DNA from: Pontibacter mucosus
Lineage (GTDB): Bacteria; Bacteroidota; Bacteroidia; Cytophagales; Hymenobacteraceae
Direction: 5' to 3'
Length of the DNA: 64,000 nucleotides
Assembly (NCBI RefSeq): GCF_003054055.1
Contig: NZ_QBKI01000002.1
Coordinates: 1-64,000, forward strand
Shown: positions 33,408 through 43,269 of the stretch, piece by piece
Layout: every line of letters starts with the position of its first letter
Position numbering within the stretch: the stretch's first letter is position 1
Translations under genes and position numbers: made by a program
Notes under the pieces: generated by a model
Database searches by the model: none
Told to the model about the DNA's origin: nothing
Seen by the model: only the letters and a program-made list of their open reading frames with translations

Positions 33408-33440
33408 ACAAAAAAACCGGCACAAAGGCCGGTTTTTGTA
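33408..33440. terminator. Bidirectional terminator
   Basis: AAAAACCGGC and GCCGGTTTTT around ACAAAG, between two convergent genes; A and T tracts serve both directions. Confidence 0.88.
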
Positions 33441-33472
33441 TGTATGGTCTAGTTTATCGCGAGTAGGGGGAG

Positions 33473-33643
33473 TTAGATGCTGGCTTTGTCTGTAGCCACT
33501 TCCTCGGCAGAGGCTGTTACCACAGGCGCCTTTTCCAGTGCAGGAGTTTCTACAGTGGCGTAGTTGTAAGCCGGGCAGTACGTTTTGCAAGAGGCCATGC
33601 CCATTGCCAGGCACAAGCTACCTAATAGAATAACTTTCTTCAT
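33473..33643 (-). CDS. Small lipoprotein
   Basis: A 56-residue protein starting MKKVILLGSLCLAMGMASC, a lipoprotein signal with the lipid-bearing cysteine near residue 19. A short mature part follows (KTYCPAYNYATVE...) with an acidic, disordered tail. No family is recognised. ATG 33643 is chosen so that the signal peptide is N-terminal. It converges on the YqjF-like gene at a shared terminator. Confidence 0.7.
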   Translation of the reverse strand: MKKVILLGSLCLAMGMASCKTYCPAYNYATVETPALEKAPVVTASAEEVATDKASI

Positions 33644-33729
33644 GATATAGTAATTAGAAGGGTTTCGGACCAAAAATAGTATAAATACTTAAAAAGTAAA
33701 AAACTGTTACGAAAAATATAGGCGAACCC

Positions 33730-35124
33730 TTATACTTCGTAACCCAGTATACGCATCATCGACTCGCTGGTTTGCTCCGGTGCAAATTGCCAGTGCTTCA
33801 GCTCTCCATTCTCATTCCGATCTATCAAAATATGCTGTGGAGACGGAATCAGGCAGTGTTTAATGCCACCGTAACCACTCAGCTGTTCCTGGTAGGCACC
33901 CGTGTGGAAGAAGCCAATATACAGGGGCTCACCTTTGGGTATCTTCGGCAGGAACACCTGGTAAGAGTGCATTTCTGAATTGTAATAATCCTGGCTATCG
34001 CAGGTCATGCCGCCTAGTTGTACCTTACGGTATTCCTTGTTCCAGTGATTCACGGCCAGCAGCGGCCAGCGCTGGTTCAGGGCCCATGCATCCGGCAGGT
34101 TCGTGATAAACGAGCCGTCGATCATGTACCAAAGCTCCTTGTCGTTCTGCAGCTTCTCGTCCAGTATGGAATAAATGGTAGCCCCACTCTCGCCCACCGT
34201 GAAGATGCCAAACTCGGTGAAGATGTTCGGCTCCGGCACACCTTCATCCTCACAAATCCGCTTGATGGTGCGCAGGATCTCATCGGTCATGTAGCGGTAA
34301 TCGTAATCCGCCTGGATAGAGGTTTTAATAGGGAAGCCACCACCGATGTCAATCGTGTCCAGCTCCGGGCACAGCTTCTTCAGCTCGCAGTACTTACGTA
34401 CAAAACGGCTAAGCTCCGACCAATAGTATGAGGTGTCCTTGATTCCGGTGTTGATGAAGTAGTGCAGCATCTTCAGCTCAAAGCGTTCGTCCGGCTTTAT
34501 CTGCTGCTCATACAGGTCTATCACGTCGTTATAACGCACACCCAGCCGCGAAGTATAGAACTCAAACTTCGGCTCCTCGTCCGAGGCCAGGCGGATACCC
34601 AGCTTCGTCTTCACGTTTATGTGTTGTTTGTAATAGTCGATCTCGCCCAGGTGGTCGAGTATCGGCATGCAGTTCACAAAGCCATCGTTCACCAGTTCTG
34701 ATATCCAGTGGCGGTAGCGCTCGCGCTTAAAGCCGTTGCAGACGATATACGTGTTTTTGTCTATCTTACCTTTCTTGTAGAGCGCGCGTATAATCTGCAT
34801 ATCGTAGCCCGAAGAGGTTTCGATATGGATGTCGTTTTTCAGGGCCTCCTCTATCACAAAAGAGAAGTGAGAGGCCTTGGTACAGTAGCAATAAGTATAA
34901 GTGCCCTTGTAATCAAGCTTCTCCATGCTCTCCCGGAACAAGGTCTTCGCCTTCTGTATCTGCGAACTTATCTTGGGTAGGTATGTCAGCTTCAGGGGTG
35001 TTCCATACTGCTTAATTATATCCATCAGAGGGATGCCGTTAAACAGTAACTCGTTATTCTCCACCTTAAATTCTTCTGTCGGGAAGTCAAAAGTTTGGTG
35101 AATAAGGTCGGTATATTTATCCAT
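33730..35124 (-). CDS. Arginine decarboxylase-like, PLP fold-type III
   Basis: A 464-residue alanine-racemase-fold decarboxylase of the SpeA/LysA group. The PLP lysine is in TYCYCTKASHFSF. IETSSGYDMQIIRA, the phosphate-binding DTIDIGGGFPI and DGSFITNLPDAW (acidic substrate residues) follow. The C-terminal GGMTCDSQDYY provides the cross-subunit CxxxD motif. Bacteroidota homologues are called biosynthetic arginine decarboxylase (Arg to agmatine). The divergent neighbour is a ureohydrolase, which supports a polyamine or arginine route. Carboxynorspermidine or diaminopimelate decarboxylase are less likely alternatives. Confidence 0.85.
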   Translation of the reverse strand: MDKYTDLIHQTFDFPTEEFKVENNELLFNGIPLMDIIKQYGTPLKLTYLPKISSQIQKAKTLFRESMEKLDYKGTYTYCYCTKASHFSFVIEEALKNDIHIETSSGYDMQIIRALYKKGKIDKNTYIVCNGFKRERYRHWISELVNDGFVNCMPILDHLGEIDYYKQHINVKTKLGIRLASDEEPKFEFYTSRLGVRYNDVIDLYEQQIKPDERFELKMLHYFINTGIKDTSYYWSELSRFVRKYCELKKLCPELDTIDIGGGFPIKTSIQADYDYRYMTDEILRTIKRICEDEGVPEPNIFTEFGIFTVGESGATIYSILDEKLQNDKELWYMIDGSFITNLPDAWALNQRWPLLAVNHWNKEYRKVQLGGMTCDSQDYYNSEMHSYQVFLPKIPKGEPLYIGFFHTGAYQEQLSGYGGIKHCLIPSPQHILIDRNENGELKHWQFAPEQTSESMMRILGYEV

Positions 35125-35204
35125 TCTGTGAGTTAGGGGAAATTAAGAAAACATGCAATATTGATTGTATTTTACCATCTTTGCAAAAAGTTTGTTATAA
35201 AACT

Positions 35205-36176
35205 ATGAAAAAAGTAAAGCTGATAGAAGTAAGGTCTGAGTTGGGGGCTGGCACACGCGGCGCCAGCATGGGGATAGACGCCTTGCTTGTTGCCTGCTGG
35301 GACAAAGGATCAGATTACTTTAAGCGCTTCAACTCTATCAGTGTTCCAGACTTAAACTATACGTTATTCGATCAGGATGCCTTCCCGTATGCCCACCGCA
35401 TCGACAGCATCCTGACCGTGCAAAAGAACATTGGCCGGGCAGTAGAACAAACTATTGCCATGGATATGTTCCCGCTCGTTTTGTCCGGCGATCATTCTAA
35501 CGCACACGGCACCATTGCCGGTATAAAAGCTGCCTACCCTGACAAGACGTTGGGTGTTATCTGGATAGACGCCCACGCCGATATCCACTCGCCTTACACG
35601 TCGCCGTCGGGCAACGTGCACGGCATGCCGCTGGCCATGGCCCTGAACTTCGACAACCTGGAGCGCCAGATAAACGACCCCTCGCCGGAAGCCATCTTCT
35701 TCTGGAACTCGCTCAAAAAACTGGGCTTCGATGGGCCGAAACTGAAACCCGAGCACCTGGTATACATCGTGGTGCGCGATACCGAGGAGCCGGAGGATTA
35801 CCTGATTGAAAAGTACGGCATCAAGAACTTTACCTATGCCGAGCTTGTGAGCAAGGGTGCTGCTACCGTGGCACAAGAGGCCCTGGACCGCCTGCGCGAC
35901 TGCGACATCATCTACGTATCGTTCGATGTTGACAGCCTCGACTCCAAATTCTCGAAAGGCACCGGCACACCCGTGGAGGTGGGCCTGACGGTGCAGGAGG
36001 CTAAGGAACTGAACTACCACCTGCTGCAGGATCCGCGCGTGGTGTGTTACGAGATGACCGAAATCAACCCAACCCTGGACACCGAAAACACGATGGCGGA
36101 GAACGCCTTCGATATACTAGAGACAGCCACCGAGGCTATCTTGCAGAAAGAATCTAAAAGTACAGCCATACATTAA
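35205..36176 (+). CDS. Agmatinase/arginase-family ureohydrolase
   Basis: A 323-residue binuclear manganese hydrolase. Metal motifs are SGDHSNAHG, WIDAHADIHSP and SFDVDSLDS, all present, along with the GNVHGMPLAMAL substrate loop. It should release urea from agmatine (giving putrescine) or from arginine. The divergent arginine decarboxylase gene, 80 bases away, favours agmatine. The ATG at 35205 is preferred over an in-frame TTG at 35181. Its stop overlaps the argS start by one base (TAATG), implying co-transcription with argS. Confidence 0.88.
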   Translation: MKKVKLIEVRSELGAGTRGASMGIDALLVACWDKGSDYFKRFNSISVPDLNYTLFDQDAFPYAHRIDSILTVQKNIGRAVEQTIAMDMFPLVLSGDHSNAHGTIAGIKAAYPDKTLGVIWIDAHADIHSPYTSPSGNVHGMPLAMALNFDNLERQINDPSPEAIFFWNSLKKLGFDGPKLKPEHLVYIVVRDTEEPEDYLIEKYGIKNFTYAELVSKGAATVAQEALDRLRDCDIIYVSFDVDSLDSKFSKGTGTPVEVGLTVQEAKELNYHLLQDPRVVCYEMTEINPTLDTENTMAENAFDILETATEAILQKESKSTAIH

Positions 36177-37966
36177 TGCAACTACAAAATGCCATTAGCC
36201 AGCGCATCAGCCAGGCGCTGCATGCTCTGTTCGGAATCACTGTTGATGCTTCACAAATCGCCCTGCAACCCACCCGTAAGGAGTTCGCCGGCTCGTTCAC
36301 GTTCGTTACCTTCCCCTACACCAAGCAGGTGGGCAAAGGCCCTGAGCAAATAGGCCAGGCGCTGGGAGAGTACCTGCGCGAACACGCCGCCGAGGTAAAA
36401 GACTTTAACGTGGTGAAAGGCTTCCTGAACCTGGAGGTGCAGGAGAGCGAGTGGCTGCGCCTGTTCAAGGGCATCATGGAAGACCCGACTTACGGCTATG
36501 GCGAACCAAGCGACCGCAACGTGATGGTGGAGTACTCCTCGCCAAACACCAACAAGCCGCTGCACCTGGGCCACCTGCGCAACAACTTCCTGGGCTACTC
36601 CGTGGCCGAGATCCTGAAAGCCAACGGCCATAGGGTAATGAAGGTGAACCTGGTGAACGACCGCGGCATCCACATCTGCAAGTCGATGCTGGCCTATGAG
36701 AAACTGGGCCACGACGAGACGCCGGAAACCAGCGGCCTGAAAGGCGACCACCTGGTAGGCAAATACTACGTGCTCTTCGACAGGGCGTACAAAGAGCAGA
36801 TTGATGCCCTGGTAGAGCAGGGGATGGACAAAGAGGAGGCCAAGAAGAAAGCTCCCTGGATGCTGGAAGCGCAGGAAATGCTGCTCAAGTGGGAGCAGGG
36901 CGATCCGCATGTGGTGAACCTGTGGAAAACCATGAACACCTGGGTATACGCCGGCTTTGATGAGACGTACCGCACCATTGGCGTGGATTTCGACAAATAC
37001 TACTACGAGTCGGAGACCTATACGTTAGGCAAGGCGCGTGTGGAGGAAGGCCTGGAGAAGGGTGTGTTCTTCAAGAAAGAGAACGGCTCTGTGTGGGTAG
37101 ATCTGACCGGCGAGGGCCTGGACGAGAAATTGCTGCTGCGTGCTGACGGCACCTCGGTGTACATCACCCAGGACTTGGGCACGGCCGAGCTAAAGTATAA
37201 CGACTTCCCTTACGACCAGTCGGTGTACGTGGTGGCCGATGAGCAGAATTACCACTTCCAGGTATTGAAGGCCACGCTGAAAAAGCTGGGCAAACCGTAT
37301 GCAGATGGCATTTTCCACCTCTCTTACGGCATGGTCGACCTGCCATCCGGCAAGATGAAATCACGCGAAGGTACGGTGGTGGACGCCGACGAACTGGTGC
37401 AGGAGATGGTGGACACGGCTCGCCAGCAAACAGAAGAACTGGGCAAGATAGAAGGCTTTACCGAGGAGCAGGCGCAGGAGCTGTATCATACGCTGGCCAT
37501 GGGCGCCCTGAAGTACTTCTTGCTAAAGGTAGACCCTAAAAAGCGCATGCTCTTCAACCCGCAGGAGTCCATCGACTTCCGGGGCAATACCGGTCCGTTC
37601 GTGCAGTATACGCACGCCCGTATCTCTGCCATACTTCGCAAGGCCGGTGAAATGGGCATCAAGTATGACCCGGCGGCCTTTGAGAACTTTGAGAACCTGC
37701 ACGAGGCAGAGCAGGAGGTAATCACACAGCTGGTAAACTTCCCGGCGGTGGTCAAAGAGGCGGGTAACCTGTATGCACCTTCTATTATCGCCAACTACGC
37801 TTACGAGCTGGCCAAAGCCTACAACCGCTTCTACCAGGAAATCTCTATCTTTAACGAGACCGACGAGCAGGCCCGTAGTTTCCGTATCGCGTTATCGGCC
37901 ATGGTGGCCCGCTTCGTGCGTGAAAGTATGAAGCTGCTGGGTATCCAGGTACCAGAGCGAATGTAG
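36176..37966 (+). CDS. argS: Arginyl-tRNA synthetase
   Basis: A 596-residue class I aminoacyl-tRNA synthetase. It has the ArgRS N-terminal domain (about 1-90), the HIGH motif as NKPLHLGHLRNNFLG, the KMSK-region as SGKMKSREGTVV, and the C-terminal DALR anticodon-binding domain (YAYELAKAYNRFYQEISI). Length and order are normal. The start overlaps the stop of the ureohydrolase gene by one base, linking arginine use for translation with arginine/agmatine breakdown in one transcript. Confidence 0.97.
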   Translation: MQLQNAISQRISQALHALFGITVDASQIALQPTRKEFAGSFTFVTFPYTKQVGKGPEQIGQALGEYLREHAAEVKDFNVVKGFLNLEVQESEWLRLFKGIMEDPTYGYGEPSDRNVMVEYSSPNTNKPLHLGHLRNNFLGYSVAEILKANGHRVMKVNLVNDRGIHICKSMLAYEKLGHDETPETSGLKGDHLVGKYYVLFDRAYKEQIDALVEQGMDKEEAKKKAPWMLEAQEMLLKWEQGDPHVVNLWKTMNTWVYAGFDETYRTIGVDFDKYYYESETYTLGKARVEEGLEKGVFFKKENGSVWVDLTGEGLDEKLLLRADGTSVYITQDLGTAELKYNDFPYDQSVYVVADEQNYHFQVLKATLKKLGKPYADGIFHLSYGMVDLPSGKMKSREGTVVDADELVQEMVDTARQQTEELGKIEGFTEEQAQELYHTLAMGALKYFLLKVDPKKRMLFNPQESIDFRGNTGPFVQYTHARISAILRKAGEMGIKYDPAAFENFENLHEAEQEVITQLVNFPAVVKEAGNLYAPSIIANYAYELAKAYNRFYQEISIFNETDEQARSFRIALSAMVARFVRESMKLLGIQVPERM

Positions 37967-38266
37967 ACCAGTGATTTAAGGGATTTTGCTGATTAGGAAG
38001 ATGTATGTCTTCTGGGAATTTCCCTTAGAGGATAAGGCAGCGAAGTTCTCACTTAAAGCACCGATTTATAACAATATATTTGAAAATAGTGAGAACTAGA
38101 TTCTCCCCTTGAGGGGAGTTGGAGGGGTGTTAGGGTTTTGCAGATGACTGTTGCTAATGGCTTTACACCCCTGTAGTCCTCTCCAGGGGACAGTATTCAA
38201 CAGTGCATCAAAGGGGGACTTTATAATACATCTTCATCATACTTTAAAAGCCACAAAACAATCTAT
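37967..38266. other. Spacer with repeat fragment
   Basis: Three hundred bases between argS and the peroxidase gene. At 38103-38135 lies CTCCCCTTGAGGGGAGTTGG followed by AGGGGTGTTAGGG, a palindrome with a purine-rich tail of the same style as the dispersed repeats. At about 38160-38210 there are CCCCTGTAGTCC and CTCCAGGGGA fragments. No gene is visible. Confidence 0.5.
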
Positions 38267-38875
38267 ATGAAAAAGCTGCTCAAACTTTTGGCGCTGGTGC
38301 CTGTATTAGGAGTGATGGTGTCTTGCAACAACGGAACGGCTGCAGGCGCTGAAACAACAACTGATAAACCTATGGCAACAGCATCAACCCCGAACACCAA
38401 CACCCAAACCAGCGACTTCTATACTTTCAAGATGAAGACGCTGGACGGCAAAGAGGTGGATTTCTCAAAGTATAAAGGCAAGAAAGTGCTGCTGGTGAAC
38501 ACGGCCTCCGAGTGCGGTTACACACCGCAGTACGAAGACCTGCAAAAGCTGCACGAAACGCATGGCAACGAAGTAGAGGTGCTGGGTTTCCCGGCCAACA
38601 ATTTTGGTGGGCAGGAGCCAGGCTCGAACGAGGAGATTGCCTCTTTCTGTCAGAAAAACTATGGCGTAAGCTTCCAGATGTTCGAGAAAATCTCGGTGAA
38701 AGGAGAGGACCAGCATCCGCTGTATACCTGGCTGTCGCAAAACGCACCGGGCAAGGAGGAGCCAGGCTGGAACTTCTGCAAGTACCTGGTGGACGAGAAC
38801 GGAAATGTAGTGGCTTTCTATCCATCTAAGGTGAAGCCGATGGACAAGGAGTTGCTGAGCGCTATACAGCAATAA
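38267..38875 (+). CDS. Glutathione peroxidase-family lipoprotein
   Basis: A 202-residue protein with a lipoprotein signal (LGVMVSC), a Thr/Asn-rich linker (about 25-47) and a thioredoxin-fold peroxidase domain. The catalytic set is present: Cys in NTASECGYTPQY (Cys, not selenocysteine), Gln in GFPANNFGGQEPG, and Trp-Asn in PGWNFCKYLVD. It would reduce peroxides, probably with thioredoxin-like donors, anchored in the envelope. Most family members are cytoplasmic, so the lipid anchor is notable. Confidence 0.9.
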   Translation: MKKLLKLLALVPVLGVMVSCNNGTAAGAETTTDKPMATASTPNTNTQTSDFYTFKMKTLDGKEVDFSKYKGKKVLLVNTASECGYTPQYEDLQKLHETHGNEVEVLGFPANNFGGQEPGSNEEIASFCQKNYGVSFQMFEKISVKGEDQHPLYTWLSQNAPGKEEPGWNFCKYLVDENGNVVAFYPSKVKPMDKELLSAIQQ

Positions 38876-38933
38876 GTATAGATTTTGCCTGGCACCGGCA
38901 CCCGCTCTTGTCAGGTTTAGCAAAGTATAAATT

Positions 38934-39869
38934 TTGAATACATCCCAACACACCGCACACCAAAGTCCAGGTCTGGTAAAGGCCTGGATTTCGGCTTTTA
39001 GGCCACGCACCCTTCCGCTGGCTTTTTCCTGCATCGGCATGGGCGCTTTTATAGCGGCGGCCAACGGACATTTTAACGGGACCGTAGTGGCCCTGTGTGT
39101 ACTGACCACGCTTTTCCTGCAAATCCTCTCCAACCTGGCCAACGATTACGGCGACTCCAAGCACGGGGCTGACAGCGAGCACCGCGAGGGGCCGATGCGG
39201 GCCGTGCAGGCAGGCCACATTCTGCCCGAGCAGATGAAGAAGGGCATGGTGGTGTTTAGCCTGCTCTCGCTGATATCGGGTTTGCTGCTGCTGTGGGTAG
39301 CTTTCGGTACGGAGGGCATGCTGCTGTTTTTGCTGTTCCTGGTGCTGGGGCTGGCCTCTATCTGGGCCGCTATTAATTATACCGCCGGCGACAAGCCTTA
39401 CGGCTACGCGGGGCTGGGCGACATTTTCGTGTTCATTTTCTTCGGGTTGGTTGGCGTGCTGGGGACCTACTTTCTGCAGGCGCAGACGCTGGAGCCCTCG
39501 GTTATACTTCCGGCGCTGGTGTGCGGCTTCTTTTCAGTGGGAGTCCTCAACGTCAACAACATCCGCGACATCAACTCCGATATACTGGCTGGCAAGCGTT
39601 CCATTCCTGTGCGTATCGGTCCGAAAGCTGCGCGGGTATACCATGTGCTGGTGCTGCTGGGAGGGGTGCTGAGCGCTTTTGCCTATGTGCTGCTGAACTA
39701 CCACAGCCCCTGGCAGTTCCTGTTTATACTTGCCCTGCCGCTGGTGCTGGTGAACGGGGTAAACGTATGGCGTAAGAAAACGTCCAAGGAACTGGACCCT
39801 TATCTCAAGCAAATGGCTATTACTACCTTGCTGTTTGTGCTGCTGTTTGGGCTGGGGCAGGTGTTGTAG
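38934..39869 (+). CDS. menA: 1,4-dihydroxy-2-naphthoate polyprenyltransferase, TTG start
   Basis: A 311-residue UbiA-family membrane prenyltransferase of menaquinone synthesis, with about eight helices. The first aspartate motif is NDYGDSKHGADSEH, the second NNIRDINSDILAGKRS. KAWISAFRPRTLPLAF is the typical N-terminus. No ATG lies upstream of the first helix, so TTG 38934 is the likely start. No other men genes are in the window. It lies 58 bases after the peroxidase gene, with AAAGTATAA in between. Confidence 0.92.
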   Translation: MNTSQHTAHQSPGLVKAWISAFRPRTLPLAFSCIGMGAFIAAANGHFNGTVVALCVLTTLFLQILSNLANDYGDSKHGADSEHREGPMRAVQAGHILPEQMKKGMVVFSLLSLISGLLLLWVAFGTEGMLLFLLFLVLGLASIWAAINYTAGDKPYGYAGLGDIFVFIFFGLVGVLGTYFLQAQTLEPSVILPALVCGFFSVGVLNVNNIRDINSDILAGKRSIPVRIGPKAARVYHVLVLLGGVLSAFAYVLLNYHSPWQFLFILALPLVLVNGVNVWRKKTSKELDPYLKQMAITTLLFVLLFGLGQVL

Positions 39870-39915
39870 GGGGTATTTACCTTACCTGTCTTTAGGAGAG
39901 GAAGTTTTGCAGTAC

Positions 39916-40542
39916 CGGGTCCAACCACCCCTGGCCCCTCCTTGTCTAAGGAGGGGAGCCTGGAATTACTGTGGCTGAAGTATGAGCTTCGTAGTGGCTG
40001 CCCCTATAAAGTATAAACCCAGCCCTAAGAGCTGCGCTCGCTAGCTCAAAACTCCCGTTTTGGCCAGTCCCACAAGAGGGGAATTTATACTTGCCCTTTC
40101 GCTGTCATCTCGAGCTGCGCGAGAGATCTGGGTGGAATTCTATTTAGATCTCTGCTAGAGGTCGAGATGACAGTAATAGCAGCGGCTATCGAATGATTCC
40201 CAGCCTTTGGGTTGAGCGCCTTGTGGATTTCCGGTGCCCGTCAAGGGCATTGCGACCGAAGGGTAGCAAAGGAAATGTACACCGCGCGATGCCCGAAGGC
40301 GAGGCCTCCCGGCCTAGGAGGGCAGAAAGCTAGAAGTGAAACAGTAGTTTATGTACGTCTGGAGGATGAACAGCAGCTAGTAAGGATAGCTTGGTTCCAG
40401 TGGCAGGAAGCGGCGGCTATGAAAGTATAAAAAAGTATAGCCAAAGTATAAAGTATAGCAGCAAGTATAAGTATGGCTTTTAAAGCCACTCGGATTGCAA
40501 ATCCGAGAAGATAGGTAGGCACGGGTTGCAAACCCGCGCCAG
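39916..40542 (+). repeat. Composite intergenic repeat, copy B
   Basis: Order: GGTCCAACCACCCCTGGCCC unit (39926-39945); an inverted repeat with arms CTGTCATCTCGA (40101-40112) and TCGAGATGACAG (40161-40172); the core (40199-40430); many AAGTATA units; then palindromes TGGCTTTTAAAGCCA (40474-40488), CTCGGATTGCAAATCCGAG (40489-40507) and CGGGTTGCAAACCCG (40522-40536). Between convergent menA and the ATPase gene. Confidence 0.86.
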
Positions 40543-40602
40543 CAATGGGAGATGTATAAAGCATAAATTGGCAAGTATAAAGTATAGCCAAAGTATACCG
40601 CC

Positions 40603-43269
40603 TTATACTTCACTCACTCTCTTCCGGCTCCTCAGGTATACTTTAACCAGCTCATTTATCAGCAGCGGCACCAGCCCAAGTATAACCACTGTTACCCAGC
40701 CCTCCAGATCAAGCATGCGCAGACTGAAGGCCTCCTGCATGAAAGGAATACTGATGATGAGGTGCTGCAACAGTAGCCCCAGCACAATGGCGCCAATCAG
40801 GTATTTATTACTGAAAAGGCCCACCTGGAAAATAGACTTGCTCGGGTGGCGCATGGCCAGCGAGTAATTAAGCTGACAGGCCACCAATGTCAGGAAAGCC
40901 ATGGTGCGGGCGTTCTCCAGGGTTTCTACCGGCACCGCCTCATCAAAGGGGGTGAAACCGTGTTCATAGTAGCCGTACCAGAAGGCGAAAATAGTGAGGG
41001 CACCAATCAGAATACCGCCGCCTATCGCGCGAATGCCCGCGCCGCCCGCGAAAAAGCTCTCATTCGGGGTGCGTGGTTTCTCTTTCATCACGTCCGGGTC
41101 GCCGGGGTCCATGCCCAGCGCTACGGCCGGGAGGCTGTCGGTAACCAGGTTAATCCAGAGCAGTTGCGTGGCAACGAGCGGCGCCTGCCAGCCGATAAGC
41201 AGCGTGATAAACATGGCCACCACCTCGCCCAGGTTACAGGTCAGCAGGAAGATGACCGCCTTACGGATGTTGCTGTAGATGTTGCGCCCCTGCTCGATGG
41301 CCGAAACGATGGTGGCAAAGTTGTCGTCGGTCAGGATCATGTCCGAAGCGCCCTTGGCAACGTCGGTGCCGGTGATGCCCATAGCAACCCCAATATCGGC
41401 GGCTTGCAGGGAGGGAGCGTCGTTTACTCCGTCGCCGGTCATAGAGACAATGTTGCCCTGCTCCCGGAGAGCGCGCACGATCCTGACCTTATGCTCCGGC
41501 GAAACCCGCGCAAACACCCGGAAGTTATTCACCCGTTGCTCAAAGGCCTCCTCGGTCAATTCGTCCACTTCCTGCCCGGTAATGGCCTGGTCTATACTTT
41601 CTGCAATTCCCAGCTCGCGGGCAATGGCGAAGGCCGTGTGCTTATGGTCGCCGGTGATCATGACAGTCGTAATGCCTGCCTGGTGCGCCATCTCCACCGA
41701 CGGCTTGACCTCCGCCCGGGGCGGATCGATCATGCCCACCAGCCCCAGCAGGATCAGGTCCTGCTCCATTTCCTCGGTACTTACCACCGTGCTTACCGGT
41801 TTATAGGCCACACCCAATGTGCGCAGGGCCTGGGCCGACATGCGCTCTGTCGCCTCGGCGTATGCCTGTTTGTGTGCCGGGGTCAGCTCAACGATCTGGC
41901 CGCCTTCTATGACGTGGGTGCTGATGTTCAGTAGGTTGTCGATAGCGCCTTTTGTGTACACGGTATAGTTGCCCTCTTCCTCCACCAGCGTGGACATGCG
42001 CTTGCGGTCCGAATCGAAGGCAAACTCGTTCAGGCGCCTGTTGCCGGACAGCAGCTCGTCGCGATCCAGGCCCAGGTCATCCCCCAGCATCAGCAGGGCA
42101 ATCTCTGTCGGGTCGCCGGTACCGGATTCGGTCTGCTTGTCGTAGGTAGCGTCGGAGCAAAGTATAAATGCCTTGGCCAGAAGTATAGCCTCGTCGGTGC
42201 CGGTATTGGTAGTGCCGTGTTCGATTGTGGCTTCCTCCTTAAGGGTAAAGTATTTCACCACCTTCATCTTGTTCTGCGTCAGGGTGCCGGTTTTATCGGA
42301 GCAGATGATGTTGACGGAGCCAAGGGTTTCAACGGCCGGGAGCCGCCGGATAATGGCATTGCGCTTGGACATGCCCGTAACGCCGATGGAAAGCACGATA
42401 GCCACAATAGCCGCCAAACCCTCCGGGATGGAAGCCACCGCCAGGGATACCGATATCAGGAACATCTCCGTTAGGTCGCGGCCCTGCAGCAGCGCCACTA
42501 CAAAAATGAGCACACAGATGCCGATGGCCAGCTTGCCGAGCGTTTTGCCCAGGTGGTCCAGGCGTATTTCCAGCGGGGTTTTCGATTCTTCCTCACCGCC
42601 AATGATGCTGGCGATATTGCCCACTTCCGTATGCATGCCGGTGCCCACCACCAGGCCTTCGCCACGGCCATAGGTCACCAGCGTCGACATGAAAACAGAG
42701 TTGTCGCGGTCGCCTAGGGGCGTTTCGGAAGTATGTATCTGGGCCGCGTCTTTTGTAGAGGGCACCGACTCTCCGGTGAGCGCCGACTCCTCTACCTGCA
42801 GGTTTGCCGACTCCACCAGGCGCGCGTCGGCGGCAATGTAGCGCCCGGCATCCAGTATAAGTATATCGCCGGGCACGATGGTTTCGGCATCTACCTCCTT
42901 TACGGTGCCACTGCGACGCACCAGGGCTCTGGGGGCGGCCATTTTCTGCAGCGCCTCAATGGCGTTGCCGGCCTTCACCTCCTGCGCCACGCCCAGTATG
43001 GCATTCAGTATGATTACGGCAAGTATAATAATGCTGTCCACGTACTCGCCCATGACCATCGTAATCACCACGGCTACAAAGAGCACGTAAATCAGCCAGT
43101 CCTGCAACTGGGCCAGGAACATCTGCAGGATGCTTTTCTTCTTCTTACCCTTCAGTTTATTGGGGCCATACTTTTGTAAACGGGCTAGTGCCTCTTCTTC
43201 CGAGAGCCCCTGGGCGGGATTAGTGTCGAGGTCTGCAACAACCTCATCGATTGATTTGGTAAACCACAT
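40603..43269 (-). CDS. Calcium-translocating P-type ATPase
   Basis: An 888-residue P2-type cation pump with about ten membrane helices. It has the N-terminal cation_ATPase_N segment, the actuator motif TGES, the phosphorylation site CSDKTGTLTQNKM, KGA in the nucleotide domain and TGDGVNDAPSLQAADIGVAMG. Helix 4 reads VASIPEGLAAIV and helix 6 NLVTDSLPAVALGMDP. These match SERCA/PMR1-type Ca2+ site residues (E in PEGL, N and D in NLVTD). It should export Ca2+ (or Mn2+) from the cytoplasm. It stands as a single gene. Confidence 0.93.
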   Translation of the reverse strand: MWFTKSIDEVVADLDTNPAQGLSEEEALARLQKYGPNKLKGKKKKSILQMFLAQLQDWLIYVLFVAVVITMVMGEYVDSIIILAVIILNAILGVAQEVKAGNAIEALQKMAAPRALVRRSGTVKEVDAETIVPGDILILDAGRYIAADARLVESANLQVEESALTGESVPSTKDAAQIHTSETPLGDRDNSVFMSTLVTYGRGEGLVVGTGMHTEVGNIASIIGGEEESKTPLEIRLDHLGKTLGKLAIGICVLIFVVALLQGRDLTEMFLISVSLAVASIPEGLAAIVAIVLSIGVTGMSKRNAIIRRLPAVETLGSVNIICSDKTGTLTQNKMKVVKYFTLKEEATIEHGTTNTGTDEAILLAKAFILCSDATYDKQTESGTGDPTEIALLMLGDDLGLDRDELLSGNRRLNEFAFDSDRKRMSTLVEEEGNYTVYTKGAIDNLLNISTHVIEGGQIVELTPAHKQAYAEATERMSAQALRTLGVAYKPVSTVVSTEEMEQDLILLGLVGMIDPPRAEVKPSVEMAHQAGITTVMITGDHKHTAFAIARELGIAESIDQAITGQEVDELTEEAFEQRVNNFRVFARVSPEHKVRIVRALREQGNIVSMTGDGVNDAPSLQAADIGVAMGITGTDVAKGASDMILTDDNFATIVSAIEQGRNIYSNIRKAVIFLLTCNLGEVVAMFITLLIGWQAPLVATQLLWINLVTDSLPAVALGMDPGDPDVMKEKPRTPNESFFAGGAGIRAIGGGILIGALTIFAFWYGYYEHGFTPFDEAVPVETLENARTMAFLTLVACQLNYSLAMRHPSKSIFQVGLFSNKYLIGAIVLGLLLQHLIISIPFMQEAFSLRMLDLEGWVTVVILGLVPLLINELVKVYLRSRKRVSEV

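Noticed and set aside
32627..33460. A third integron cassette holding the YqjF-like gene
   Set aside because: The border base run GTTACTT would need AAGTAAC at a downstream attC site. Only AAGGTAAC without a paired arm is present, and the gene's composition is like the chromosome.
40466..40560. CRISPR array
   Set aside because: The short palindromes differ from each other and are not regularly spaced; no cas genes are present.
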